The notes: generated by a model not told the origin, from the letters alone. 64,000 bases of DNA from Eukaryota sp. TZLM1-RC (GCA_040285825.1 JAUPSS010000008.1:434001-498000); one strand, 5' to 3'; shown: positions 30,796-42,739, counted from the stretch's first letter. Numbers and translations are program-made.

Positions 30796-33780
30796 TTGGC
30801 AAAAATGATGTTGCAAATTCTGAAAAAAATGCAAAAGAAAATTTATTAGAAGAACAGAATCTGAAGAAAAAGCAATAAATGATCCTCCACAAGTTGTTGC
30901 AAAACCAATCAACAATCCAATCAAGCACAAATTTTGTAACAAATGTGGTGCTGTTTAGGAAAAATGCAAAAGGTAAAACGACTGATCGATGCTTGTAATG
31001 CTAAATAGTCGATAATTACCATCCTCCCGTAAAAATACCTCAAGAAATTAATACGTCGATATGCAATGAATTCGCTTTCGTTTTTAAAAGAGTTTTGGAT
31101 CAATTGTGTAAGGGAAAGTATGCTATCAATATCCTTTGTGAATTTTTTGGTTCATTTTGTGCTCCTTTTGACCAAAATTTCGTAATTAATTCTGAAGATT
31201 TAACTAATATAGCACCGAGAACACAGTCATTTGAGAAATTGAGTCACATGTTTGAAGACAAATGCTTTGAAAACAAATGGTCTAGGACTTTGACTGCTTT
31301 AAGTCCCGGAGTTAAAGCACCCAACAATCAAGAAACTATAGATAAACAGAAAATACTACATCCATTGGAAGACCCAATAATGGATCATAATTTTTACGGA
31401 AATTATTGGGAAACTCATCCATTGATGGCATCAGAGGTATTTTCAGTGATAAAAAAGAGACCACGTGGTAAGTCTGCCGGGCTTTCTGGTATTTCTATTG
31501 ATCATATAAAAGCTGCAGTTATTTCATTAAAAAATTGTCTTGTTCTATTGACCAAATTTTTCAATAGAATATTGACTGGTCAACTTAAGTATTGAGAAGA
31601 ATTAAGACGTTCTCGTTTGACTGCACTTGTCAAGAATTCAAAAATGGATGTTCATCCTATTGCGGTCTCTGAAAGTATACATAATAATTTTTCTGTGTGT
31701 TGTTTAATCAGGTTCAATGAAAAAGCAAAAACGATTTCATAGCCCTTTCAATGTGGAATTAATACCACTAATGGAGTTTCTTATTTGCTACAGATGTACT
31801 ATTTCGCCAAAATGAATCCAATGTTTGTATGTCGTTGGATTTTAGTAATGCACTCAATTTACTCAGTCGTTGCAGTATTCATGGTGCTTTGTTGCGATAT
31901 GTGCCGGAATTAATGCCGTATTTCCAATCAACATATAGTACAAATTCTAAATTGCATTTTGGTAATTCCATTTTGAGCTCATCAAGTGGTGTAAAGCAAG
32001 GACATCCGTTAGAATCTCTTCTGTTTTGTTTGGCCATTCATTATATTTTATCACAAATTCAAGAGCTGTTTCCTTCGCTAAAAATGATTGCCTATATGGA
32101 TAATGTTGTTTTTATAGGTGATTTAAATATTGTGAAAGAAGCAACTGTATGTTTTAAAGAATTACTTACCAAAATTGGCCTCCGACCTAATTAACTTAAA
32201 TGTGTTTTGTTATCGAATTCTCCAGTTTCCAAAATTGTTGATGGTATTGAAAGTCAAGCCAAATTATATTCAATTGATGCTTTTCGTCATTTGGGTTCGT
32301 TTTTGGGAAATAATGATGAAATTACCAAAAAATTGTTGGAGATGTTGAACTCAATTTCTGAAAAATTGACCGAATGATGAATTTAGATATACAAAAACAC
32401 ATCAAGTTTACCATTATAAGACTGTGTTTTAGTTCCAATTTTAATCATATATTTCGATCTACAAATCCTCTTGTCACTAGACCTTTGGCTCAGAAGTTTA
32501 ATGAATTACGTGCAAAAGTTTTGTCACAATTACTGGGATGTGAAATGTTTCAAATTCCAGACCATGCTTATCGTAGTTTACATTATGGCGGTTTAGGTTG
32601 GACGAAGGCTTTCATTCTTACTTCGTGTGCTGGTATTCGGTGGATGTAGAAATGCAATCTTTGAGTTTTCCGAAAGATTTGCAGATTGGAAAGATTTATT
32701 GATGACAACACAAAGTTCCACTGTTTCTGCATTAAATGAAGAAATTTCTACAATTGATGTAGAAAAATGGAGTCGATGCTTTCCCCAATCATTCAATGAC
32801 AATATTCCAGAAAAGAATCTTTTAAATTTAAAATACACTCTTCGATCATTACAGAAACGATTGACTGCAATGTCTGAAAATGATCTTTATAATAATATAT
32901 GCAGCTCGGCTGTTTTAAATCAAGAGCTTCACCCATTGGAAAATGGTGTTTGTGAAAATAAGTCATCAGATTCTTCATTTTGTGTAACCATTGTACCACC
33001 AAGATTTGGATTGTGTGCTATTAATGAAGCATTTGTAACAAAAATGAGATTATATGTGAATAATCCCATTAATCAATTTTTATCAAAAGAAAAATGTATT
33101 TGTTCGAATTCACCTCAGCTCAATTTACGCCATGCTCTAAATTGTTCAAAATTGATAACTGATCGTTCTTCATTACATGATGCTGTTAGAGACACTGTTT
33201 TCAATATGGCACAAACTGCAAGAATATCGTGTATCAAAGAGCCTCTGCTGAAGGAAACACTTTCTCTGAATAATTTTGGTTCTGATCATAGAGGTGTTAT
33301 ACACTGTGATTATATTGATAACTCTGAAGCTATTGTTGACTTTGTTTCATGTAATGTTGCAAATGATTCTTTGGTTTACAGAAGAAAACTTATTCAGGTA
33401 AGTGCTCTTGATTTTAAAGCAAATGAAAAACATAAAAAATATGACAAAGATATTGAAGAAGCTAATGCTGGTAGAAATGCACAGCTAGTTTTTATTGCTT
33501 TCCCATTTTCGATAAACGGAAGACTATCAGTAGAGGCAGAAACTTTTTTGAATGACTTCCAAAAAATGGTTCAAGAAAAAACAATGAAGAGATTTGATAT
33601 TTTCTTGCGTTCTCGGATTCAATTTGCCATTATTAATAGATTACCTTGGTTTTTCAATCGAATAAGAGAAGCTTTAGCTAGACAGCAAGCAGATCAAGAT
33701 TTTGTGAAGGAAATCTTGGTTCAATGATATTCGTCTCAATAGTTATGAATTTATTTAATTAAGTGTACATGTTCAATAAA
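30796..33780 (+). mobile_element. LINE-I copy 4, longest copy, degenerate
   Basis: This copy defines the family's layout. It begins inside the N-terminal zinc region (31,095-31,595 is open). RT starts with IKKRPRGKSAGLSGISIDH. The palm has GVKQGHPLESLLFCL, and the catalytic box has become YMDN (near 32,094). The thumb runs to about 32,640 and the C-terminal finger and endonuclease occupy 32,627-33,727: CICSNSPQLNLRHALNC, then HRGVIHCDY where other copies have DRGD, VDFVSCN and KHKKYDKDIEEA. The tail ends gttcaataaatattg. Several frameshifts, the YMDN box and the altered DRGD site make it inactive. The 3' end lies about 93 bases upstream of the TRAF zinc-finger gene. Confidence 0.85.
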
Positions 33781-33872
33781 TATTGTTTTAAAAAAAATTG
33801 TTTGAAAAAAATTGTTTGAAGACATCTTCAGATCAGATCCTGTCAATAAACCTCTCATCTCTTATACTTCTT

Positions 33873-34757
33873 ATGCCTCTTTGTGATAACTGTGATCAAG
33901 ATGTTCCAGCTGCAAACTTCACACTTCACAAAATTCAATGTCAGCGTAACACTACCAAATGTCCCCATTGTCAAGAACCTGTGTCAATAACAAGTCTCTC
34001 GTCTCATATAGAAGAGCAACACGCTCAAACTCAATGTTCTTGTAACAAAGTTCTAGAAAAGCGACAGCTCGATTTTCACAAAAAGAACGAATGCCCTGAT
34101 CGACCTATCCAATGTAAATACTGTGACATTCAATTACCTTTACATCAGATATTGCAACACGAAGCTGAATGTGGGTCTCGATCTACCATTTGTGAAGAAT
34201 GTGGCGAACGTGTTCGTTTAGCTCATTTGGATAATCACCTGATAAGTGGTTGCTCTTCTAATGTAGTTGGACAATCCCCACGTACAGTCTCCACTAGAAT
34301 TGATTCATCAGCTACCAGAAGGGGTAGATCCAGACGTCCTGTTTCACGATTAGTTGAGGAGTTGGTTCCTGAACTATCCCCTATGAGTAGAACCGAACCG
34401 CTTCCTTCTTCTTCTCCTGTGTCCTGTAGTTTTTGTGACAAATCTTTTTCCTCTGAAGCAGATGTACAACACCACTTTGACACTGAATGTCCCCTCAATC
34501 CAGACAGGCTTTCACAAACAACTTCCCCTCCTCCCCGTACCAGAACACCCCCTCAGTTTCCTTGCGGTTTCTGTGGAAGATTGTTCAATAACGATAGGGA
34601 GGTGGCTGACCATTTCCACAATGAATGTCCTTTCAATCCTGATTTGGGAAGTGTAGATGTAACAGAAGATTCCCCTGTTATTCCCTGCGAATTTTGTGGT
34701 GAATTGTTTCCGTTCACAATGATTGAACATCATCAGATGCAATGCAGACGACACTAA
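33873..34757 (+). CDS. TRAF-type zinc-finger protein (TRAFD1/XAF1-like architecture)
   Basis: A 294-aa protein starting at ATG 33,873 (MPLCDNCDQDVP). Residues 1-135 hold repeated C-x2-C...H...C fingers of the TRAF type, such as CDNCDQDVPAANFTLHKIQC, CPHCQEPV, CKYCDIQLPLHQ and CEECGERV. After a basic Ser/Arg linker (RRGRSRRPVSR), three more fingers follow (CSFCDKSF, CGFCGRLF, CEFCGELF), each with paired His/Cys ligands. The arrangement matches eukaryotic TRAF-finger regulators. The binding partner is unknown. The gene begins about 93 bases after the 3' tail of LINE-I copy 4. Confidence 0.8.
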   Translation: MPLCDNCDQDVPAANFTLHKIQCQRNTTKCPHCQEPVSITSLSSHIEEQHAQTQCSCNKVLEKRQLDFHKKNECPDRPIQCKYCDIQLPLHQILQHEAECGSRSTICEECGERVRLAHLDNHLISGCSSNVVGQSPRTVSTRIDSSATRRGRSRRPVSRLVEELVPELSPMSRTEPLPSSSPVSCSFCDKSFSSEADVQHHFDTECPLNPDRLSQTTSPPPRTRTPPQFPCGFCGRLFNNDREVADHFHNECPFNPDLGSVDVTEDSPVIPCEFCGELFPFTMIEHHQMQCRRH

Positions 34758-35266
34758 TTAATTATGAGGACCAGATGGGAATAAAAGAGTTTGATGTATT
34801 GTTTTTTTGTACACAACACCACCATCCAATTCCACACCCTCAACAAATACATGCATCTCAACTGGAGTTACAAATTTAAATACATTTTGGATTGTTGTAA
34901 AAATATGAAAGGAAAAATAGATTGAAACAATAATTACTAGCAGATGTATTATAAGGAAGAGAGAGAAAAGTTTTGTGTTTTTGTCCCCATTTAAGACAAT
35001 TTCTTTGCAACAAACCACAATAAGGCTATCAAAAAATTCCTAAAATGTCAATTCTATTCATTTTAGTATTTGAATTAATGTTCTTTATCATATGGTAAAC
35101 TTGGCCATAATTATTGTTATGAGTCAATGTTATTGATCAATAACTTGGTTCGGCTTTGTTATTGATAAAAGATTGGAAAATGATGAATTATCTTGTGAAA
35201 TGCATCATAATTTTGAAACTAATTACATTGAAAAATTCAGTGTTAAAGGGTGTGGTTTTTCGTGAC

Positions 35267-35315
35267 GCACCCCTTTGAGTGCAGTCCGGGTGCGAGCTCG
35301 CACCCCTTTGGGTGC
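35267..35315. repeat. GC-rich inverted repeats
   Basis: Contains the perfect 18-bp palindrome GGGTGCGAGCTCGCACCC (35,288-35,305), then GCACCC-cttt-GGGTGC (35,300-35,315). A related gcacccctttgagtgc lies at 35,267-35,282. Confidence 0.8.
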
Positions 35316-35570
35316 ATATGGTATTGTAATAAATATCTGTGGTGATGACATCTATATTACACTTTGACATTCACATGTCCTCTTACGTAGATGACTATCT
35401 CACTACTCTACGCTTACCTGGGAATAACCACAAAGGCATTCATGCTGCAACCCTTTTTGATATTTCTATGGTAGATTAACATTATTACTTTTATGAATAA
35501 ACTATACTTGACTGTATATTCTAACTTTTAGGTATCCATAGATTATCAAAACAGCGTTTGCTATCATATG

Positions 35571-35655
35571 CACCCTTCACCTGCACCCCATTATTTGAAA
35601 ACACGCACTTGGGGTGCGCGGTGCGGGATTCGACCCCGCACACCCATTGCGCAAC
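35571..35655 (-). other. tRNA-like (SINE-like) GC-rich segment
   Basis: GTGCGGG (35,621-35,627) and CCCGCAC (35,635-35,641) form a 7-bp stem with a 7-nt loop. On the minus strand this reads GGGTCGAATCC, one mismatch from the tRNA B box, preceded by an A-box-like gcgcaatggg. The spacing is too short for a functional tRNA, so this is at best a tRNA-derived relic. Confidence 0.3.
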
Positions 35656-36579
35656 CTTTTTAACATTGGAAAAATCAAAAACAATTTTGAATTTATTTAA
35701 GCCTCAGAAGTTTCTATCTTTGGAAGCTACACCATGACTCTCTAGGCTGAGTACCACGGGTTGTATAATAATCAGGTATTTTAAACCTATTCAATTAACA
35801 CAAGAAGATGACAATAAAACTAATTACGCAGAGTTGTCCCATAAATAAAGTCTGTTGAAAATAATAGTTACTATTCCATTTAGTTGTCTCTGAGGTAAAG
35901 TCCCTATTCAATAGAGCTATATAAGGATAGATGGAAAATACAAATACTTGAATTCTTCTCTATTTTGTATTTGTATTAATACAAATTTGGTTATTTGTAT
36001 TTTTCTTCTTATGAGTCATTCTTCATCTCCGGTCCTAATCCTTCACGTCTTTCTGGATTTCAACGTAACAATGTTAAGTCCGAAAATCATCTCTGGGACA
36101 GGTGCTTTATCAAAAACAAGCAAAACTCTACCAACATGCGTATTGTATGAGGTTGATGTGGTCAGGCCTTTCCCAAAGCTAATGCAACTCAGAAAGAAGC
36201 ACAATGTTGGAGCAACTGAAAAATCTGGTATTTCAGGTATAGAATAATTTGTTTTGTTATAGAATGGTGTTTTTTTAGAAAACATGTGTTATTTACTCGG
36301 AAAACAAGTCAAATATAAGAAAATACATAAAATGGTCCCGTGTTCTGTATCTGTATTTGGTGTATTTGTATTTGTATTTGTATTAATACAAGGGCAAGGT
36401 GGTGAATTGTTCATCTATGAATCCAAGTACCAAGGTAGACGATTCGACAGTCTATTTTCTATTTACTACTTACTTAAAGTGTATTGTTGAAAACCCTAGA
36501 TGTTAAAGCTGATGAAATACTATAAACATTTATACTAAATTATATTATAAACGAAAATAAATTAAAAATAAATGAAAAA

Positions 36580-37914
36580 CTAAAAACTGAGATATTGACT
36601 AATCCAGTCCAAGAACCAATCAATTCCAGTGATATTGTATACAAAATAGGCAACATACGCCAAGATGAACAAAACTCCGATAGATTTCCTCAACTTAAAC
36701 CCCCCAATTGCTAATAATATAAACGATATCACCCCACTTGCTAGAGCAATGTAAGATGAAATAAAAAGGCCTGGCTCATCAATAACTACATCCTCTTTAA
36801 GAAAAACTGTTTGAACAAAGAAAGGGACTCCCAAACCTAATAAAATATCAAAAACATTCGACCCAAACACATTGCCAATGACAGCATCAGACATTCCCTT
36901 CATTCCCATGATAATAGAAGCAATGGCCTCAGGAGCTGAAGTCATTGGAGCAAGTAAAAGGATTCCCATCACGTCAGCAGTTGAGCCAACAAGGCAAGTG
37001 AGTTCATTGACCCAGTTGACAATAACATATTCCAAAACACCAAGCCAAACAATTGAGAGTAGAAAAGTGATTAAAAAATAACGTTCCTTCTTTGGACTTG
37101 AGCAATCTGGGAGGGTTATTTTCAAAACAAATCTATGTGGAAGTGTAATTGTCAAAACAATTCTCTTAAAGAAACCCTTTGGGAAGTAGGAGAGCTTTCG
37201 TCTGGCCGAGTCTCCTCCATGGTGGGCTTGCTTCTCCAGACGATGCTCAAGGGCCTCAATATCGTCTTCATCAACATTAACATACCCAAAGTCTGAAGGA
37301 AACATTTTGGTAGAGGAAGATGATTTAAAACAGTTCACAACCCAATTGGAGACTGATTTGGAAGATGCCACAAACAAAACGTAAAACACATAACTTCCAA
37401 GTAAAAAAGAAGACTCCTTGGCAGTGATTTTGTGATCAGCAAACACAAAGAGCATTAACAAAGAAGAAAGAAGGTAAAAGATCGTATCTCTAGTTAGGGA
37501 TTTCCAAGAAATTTTCAGGGCTTTGGTGAACAAGCAAGTGGCACCGAGTCCAATACCAACGTTGAATACACAAGAACCAACAACGGCACCCACTGCGCTG
37601 TCAGAATGGCCAGTGAATAAGGCAGCCAATGCGACGAAAACTTCAGGTGCAGAACTACCGATTGCAACAAAGGTGGCTCCAGCAAGGTCTTCAGAGAGTT
37701 TCAGTCTTTCAATGATGACATTAATACTAGGAACAAAGTATAGGTCACATAGATCAGTTACAAATAACATTGAGTAAAGGAGCATGGCGGAAATCACTGC
37801 AATACGTGGAATGTTATCAGTGTCAAAGTCACAAGGTTCTTCAGATACAAAAGGATCCGCATGTCCAGTAGCTGCAAAGAAAACAAGCAACAAAACAAGA
37901 ATGACCGTGTGCAT
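36580..37914 (-). CDS. K+-dependent Na+/Ca2+ exchanger (NCKX/SLC24 type)
   Basis: A 444-aa membrane protein. The start is set at MHTVILVLLLVFFA (37,914), which gives a signal peptide; the upstream open frame is only LINE and spacer. Two alpha repeats in opposite topology are separated by a cytoplasmic loop of about 120 residues. Alpha-1 (about 79-115) has GATFVAIGSSAPE and GSCVFNVGIG. Alpha-2 (about 318-365) has PMTSAPEAIASI and FGSNVFDILLGLG. The conserved Glu residues (about 91 and 329) and the Asp after GSNVF (about 356), linked to K+ dependence in NCKX, are present. The role is Ca2+ extrusion driven by Na+ and K+ gradients. Only about 45 bases separate the start codon from a LINE-I fragment, so the promoter is very short or lies in LINE sequence. 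Confidence 0.88.
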   Translation of the reverse strand: MHTVILVLLLVFFAATGHADPFVSEEPCDFDTDNIPRIAVISAMLLYSMLFVTDLCDLYFVPSINVIIERLKLSEDLAGATFVAIGSSAPEVFVALAALFTGHSDSAVGAVVGSCVFNVGIGLGATCLFTKALKISWKSLTRDTIFYLLSSLLMLFVFADHKITAKESSFLLGSYVFYVLFVASSKSVSNWVVNCFKSSSSTKMFPSDFGYVNVDEDDIEALEHRLEKQAHHGGDSARRKLSYFPKGFFKRIVLTITLPHRFVLKITLPDCSSPKKERYFLITFLLSIVWLGVLEYVIVNWVNELTCLVGSTADVMGILLLAPMTSAPEAIASIIMGMKGMSDAVIGNVFGSNVFDILLGLGVPFFVQTVFLKEDVVIDEPGLFISSYIALASGVISFILLAIGGFKLRKSIGVLFILAYVAYFVYNITGIDWFLDWISQYLSF

Positions 37915-37956
37915 TTGCCAATAATAATGTAAATTGGAAATGTAAAAAATAACATA

Positions 37957-38775
37957 AATCAAGTCATCAGATTCTTCACTTTTTGTAACCATTGTATCAC
38001 GAAGATTTGGATTGTGTGCCACTAATGAAGCATTTGTAACAAAAATGAGATTATAGTTGAATATTCCCATAAACAATTGATATTAAACGAAAGATGTATT
38101 TGTTCGAATTCACCTCAACTCACTTTGCGCCATGCTCTGAATTGTTCGAAATTGATAACTTATCGTTCTTCATTATATGATGCTGTTAGAGACATGGTTT
38201 TTAATATGGCGCGAACTGCAAGAATTTCATGTATCAAAGAGCCTCTGCTGAAAGAAACACTGCCATAGATAAATTTTGGTTCTGATGATAGAAATGATAT
38301 ATACTGAGATTGGATTCAGAACTCTTAAGCTGTTGTTGACTTTGTCTCATGTAATGTTGCAAATGACACTTTGGTTCAAAGAAGAAAGCTTAATCCTGTA
38401 GATGCTCTTGACTTTAAGGCCCAAAAAAAGCATAGAAAATATAACAAAGATATCGAAGAAGCTAATGCCACTTGTTTTTATTGCTTTTCTATTTTCATTA
38501 AACGGAAGACTATCAGTGGAAGCAGAAACCGTTTTGAATGACTTCCAAAAAATGGTTCAAGAAAAAACAATGAAAAGATTTGATATTTTTTATGATGCTT
38601 TCGAATTCAATTTGCCATTATTAATAGATTACCTCGGTTTTTCAATCGAATAAGAGAAGCTTTAGCTAGACAGCAAGCAGATCAAGATTCTGTAGAGGAA
38701 ATCTTGGTTCAATGAATTTCGTCCCATTAGTTATGAATTAATTTAATTAAGTGTGCATGTTCAATAAATATTTAT
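37957..38775 (+). mobile_element. LINE-I copy 5, 3' endonuclease part
   Basis: 5'-truncated copy with CICSNSPQLTLRHALNC, YRSSLYDAVRD and the C-terminal KTMKRFDIFYDA segment. Stops and frameshifts occur near 38,265 and 38,330. The tail ends gttcaataaatatt. It faces a LINE-II copy tail to tail, with about 40 bases between. Confidence 0.8.
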
Positions 38776-38814
38776 ATAGAAAAATGGAAAATAACAAAAT
38801 AAAAGAACCATTTA

Positions 38815-40474
38815 TATAAAGAATCAAATAAAAACAAAACAAACTAAAACACATAAGAAACTAAATTCTCTACGCCAACTCTTGATGAATCCTTATAAAG
38901 TTTAGACATCATTAAACTCAAGTACATGGGAACACTTCTGTACAAAGCGAAAATTATACGATTTTTCCATAAATTCTCTGCAAAATTCTTACCACTTGAA
39001 CGACATAAATTACCAAAATCATTGATGAAATTCAAGGCGGATTGTCCAATGTTGCCAAAAATCGAAAAGGCAAAAGGAACAAACGAAAACTTCGAATAAA
39101 GGTTCTTATTTAAATCATTTAATATCTCAGTATATTTATCTCTCTTACGATCTTCAGCTTTGTTTAAATGACCATTAGTACTAAGTAAAACATCATCGCG
39201 ATAAACAAAAGCAAAGGGATCAACTGTAGTGAAATCAACAACAACTTGAGAGGAATCCACAGCAATTAAATCACCTCGACGTGAATTAAAAAGATTATCA
39301 TCACTATAATGCTTCAACAAAGGTTCTACTTTGCAACTAAAATTGTAACACTTGAACATCTCATATGTCACATCACGAACGGCATTATGAAGAACTGACC
39401 TATATTGGAGAAATTTCTTACAGCTCACAATATGACGAAAATTGGCAGTAGGTTTTTTGTTACAAATACAATAAGAATTGTCCAAAAGACCACTTGGATA
39501 CATCCCTAATCTCAACCTCATGTTTTGTTTCCAAGCTTCATTTGTTAAGTGAAGACCAAATGGCCTTGGTTGCTGAGATATTAAACTAATACAGTTCTGA
39601 ATGTCTGATAAAAAGGCAGCAAAGACAGGATTATTAATCTTAGTCACACTAAGTCGTTTAGAAAAATCCAGGTCTTCAAAACCAATAGGAACAGACTTCT
39701 GTAATTTCACAACAGCAAGATGAAGGTTGGTGAAAGATCTCGAAGGCACAGCAGGCAAACTTGAAGGAAAACTCCTATTCCAAATATCAACAGGTAGTTC
39801 TTGCACCATTTTTTCAAGAGAAATTAATAAAGGATGTGATTCATTTAAAGGAATATGATCAAAACGAAGTTTCCATTCAAAAAGAAAATTTTTCATACCA
39901 CCAATAAAAGCACTTTTGCATAAATACTCTGCTTTTGAAAAACCAACTCCACCAAATTTAGGACTAAAAATGCATGATAAGGAATTTTAGATGGACAAAC
40001 TTCTACTAAATTTCCTAAGAAATTTGTTCTCAAAGTATTGAATTGACGTGCAAAATCATGAGAAATTGTGGGAGATAAAGAACGAAGAAGATGATTAATT
40101 TTTGATCCAAAACACTCATTTAGGACCGAAAACGCTAAATGTTTGTCAATTTCTAGATCTTGAATAGCCAAAAGTTGCTCTTCGATTTTTTCCAAAATAC
40201 CTGACAAAATCGATTTAACTTTTTCACTATTTCCAAAATAAGATCCAAGAAACCCAATAGCATCTTCCTCGTAATCAACGTATTTGATAAAAGTTTCATT
40301 AAATGCCACCTCCGCATGCTGATTACCAATAATGAAACACTTGGGCAATTTAATGTCTAACCCTATTTGTTTGGCCAGCGGAAATGTTTTTGTTTGGAAA
40401 ATAACAAAATTATTAATACACCTCTGAGAAAAACCAACTGTCAATATCTTTATTGTCAAAAAGAAGATTAACAT
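38815..40474 (-). mobile_element. LINE-II copy, RT end through endonuclease
   Basis: Two minus-strand frames, 40,474-39,893 and 39,896-38,844, are separated by one frameshift. They encode the RT thumb (LDIKLPKCFIIGN), a CCHC finger (CICNKKPTANFRHIVSC), YRSVLHNAVRD, RRGDLIAVDSSQ, VVVDFTTVDPF and a C-terminal KNRIIFALYR segment. The 3' end has TTTGTTTT-type runs. It is the best preserved LINE-II C-terminal region in the window. The RT YxDD box is upstream of the truncation. Confidence 0.75.
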
Positions 40475-40984
40475 ATCAACAAATGTTGTGGAGTCAAAGT
40501 AATTGATTAAAATGCACTTTGTGTTTGGAATGTAACGTAAGGGGACAGAACGTTGGCAATGTTGATGTTTCAGTTCATGGTCTGAATTTTATTGGGTCAG
40601 ATTTTAAATGCAATTGCAAGTTGCAGTGTTTTTAGTACAAGATTCCGTGGATTGGAAGTTTTCTTGTGATAAAAGAAATCAGAACGTAATGTTCTGTAGC
40701 AAAAAAATGGTTTGCTTAAGAGGAAGTTGCGAACATGCAGTGAGCCCACTAGCAAGATATAATTGCCTTATCTTATAATAGATGGAGGGTGCAGGGAAAA
40801 TTCAAAACTTGTCTGAGTCGATTCAAAAGTTGTATAAAGTGGTATTAGCCAAAGAAATTTTCAAAAAAAAACCAAGACTGTTGGTATCACTATAAGCAAA
40901 GATGTTGAGACACATGTCAAGTTCAGACAAGGAACAAGCTCATCATCGGGATGTATACAAGAATGTATGACCCCATTGAAGTCT
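40475..40984. other. Unassigned spacer
   Basis: No gene or repeat copy recognised. Confidence 0.5.
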
Positions 40985-41333
40985 AGAAAGAGGTCTCTTG
41001 TTCATGAGTAAAAGTGTGAAAAAAGACTGCAAAACCAAGTAGAGGGTTGAAAACTTGCCAGAATAGGAAATCGAGAAATTACAAATGGGCTGACAAGTGT
41101 AAAATTTGACATATGAGCTCTTTATTGTCGCTTTATGTCAGACGTTCCTCATGTCTCGCTGAACTTGAGAATTTACACCTCCTACCATTCAGTACTATGT
41201 ACCTGTTCCCAGATCAGAACAAGACAGAAAACGTGTTGCTTCACTGCTCTGCACTCCCCTTGAAACATTTCATAAATCCTGTTCGATTTCCTGTTCTTGG
41301 CCTCAAGATGATTCTGATTAACCGAAGTACATA
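40985..41333 (+). pseudogene. Fanzor B promoter and 5' coding scrap
   Basis: About 130 bases ending at ATGTCAGAC (41,134) match the Fanzor B promoter at 60,640-60,780, including acaagtgtaaaatttga and gagctctttatt. After the ATG the coding similarity is short and decays quickly. It shows that a third Fanzor B-type copy once existed here. Confidence 0.6.
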
Positions 41334-42739
41334 GACTTTAATAGTATTCAGCACTCATGCACTCCATTCATCATTGGCCAAAAAAATGTGCTCAAATTTA
41401 CTTTTATTAACAAATAATATAGAACAAAAAATTAATGATTACGTTGACACCCACCACCAACTTTCAGGGCAATTTCCAACGTTCCTTCAAGGCTTTTTTA
41501 TCGAACACCACGAAATCTAATACATTTTTTCCAACTATTGACTGATTCTTTCTTAACAATTTAATCAACATCAATGATTCTTATTCATCAGCTTTTCTCA
41601 TCGACAGTGGAGACCGTTGCAGTTTTCCGAGGCTGTTTACTTAATTAATTTATTATTAATAATTAATTAATTTGATGTATTTTAACCTGAGGAAACTACT
41701 GCTATTCATAATGGCAATGTTTCAATGAAGGGTAGAAACTGTTTCATTTCATGAAACATTTCATAAACATTTCATAAACATTTCATGTTTAGAGTTCCAC
41801 TATCTACTATTCAAATTTTTTCAAAAGACAAAAGGAGTATTTCCATAATTTTATTCTCCTACAGTACCTCAGGATGTTCCAAAGTTTTACCTTTTATCTA
41901 TTGGAAAAAACACAGAATGAAGATTTTCACAATATTTTGATTCATTTGCATTATCAGTAAAAATATAGCATTCAAGAACTATCAAATGAATTTCTGGACC
42001 TTTGTTTCTGTCATACAAAGCTGAACGAAATTTTGGGGAATTTCCCCAATTTAATCCGAACCTTTTTTCAAAATATTCGAAATGGATTCTTTTCACTTGT
42101 TCGTGGTGGATTTGTTTTAATCGAAATTCTTTTTAAGTTGAAATCAAAATTTAATGAAAAAAAGGCCTCATGTCACCATTTGAAACAATTATTGTTGGAT
42201 AGAACCTTATATTGATTCATAAGCTACATTTATTTTCACCCAATGCAAAGGCGAATTTGCGTTTAATCCAAAGAATGAATTAAATTTTAATGGATGACCT
42301 TATGAAATGTTTACGTTCCTGTTTTAGCTTGTATAAGGCAAACTGTCATTTGAAATTGCTAAAGTCACATCCAATTAAGATGAATTTATGTTCACTTTAG
42401 ACCCCTAAAATACCTGGGATTTCTGAAAACATACAGGTAATTTACATATTTTTGATGAATCCAATCACCCAAGAAATTCTGGAGCTCTTCTTGAAATACT
42501 GAAAAAGTGCAACATCAATGTTGGAAATGGATTTTTCGAACAGGTAAAAGGGCTTTCCAAAAGACAGATTTCTTTTATATTGTTTCCATAAGGACTGGTG
42601 GTGTAAGTTGCCTTATCAGAAAAGATCAAGCAGGGAAGAGAGTCCCAAGAAGCAAGACGAAGATGAACCACACCTAACCCCACCAGATTCAAGATTAGAA
42701 TGAGACGAATAACGTCATGAAGAAAACAAAGGAAGAAAT
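41334..42739. other. Spacer with short repeats
   Basis: An 11-bp tandem repeat (aaacatttcat, about 3-4 units) lies at 41,752-41,793. An AT palindrome (ttaattaat...) lies at 41,640-41,680. ggggaatttcccc near 42,035 resembles the Fanzor A end hairpin. No gene recognised. Confidence 0.5.

Larger units (their letters stand above)
34758..36579. other. Long intergenic region with GC-rich palindromes
   Basis: Two GC-rich islands (35,267-35,315 and 35,571-35,655) stand out in AT-rich DNA. Short tgtatt-type simple repeats occur near 35,965 and 36,358. A plus-strand frame at 35,948-36,247 (99 codons) has no recognisable domain. Confidence 0.5.

Noticed and set aside
32040-32194. RT of a retron, diversity-generating element or telomerase
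   Set aside because: The motif order and the downstream CCHC finger and endonuclease domain fit a non-LTR retrotransposon.
35621-35641. Genuine tRNA gene
   Set aside because: Only a T-arm-like hairpin; no acceptor or anticodon arms at proper spacing.
41640-41680. ttaattaat palindrome as an origin or element end
   Set aside because: Low-complexity AT sequence expected by chance in this composition.
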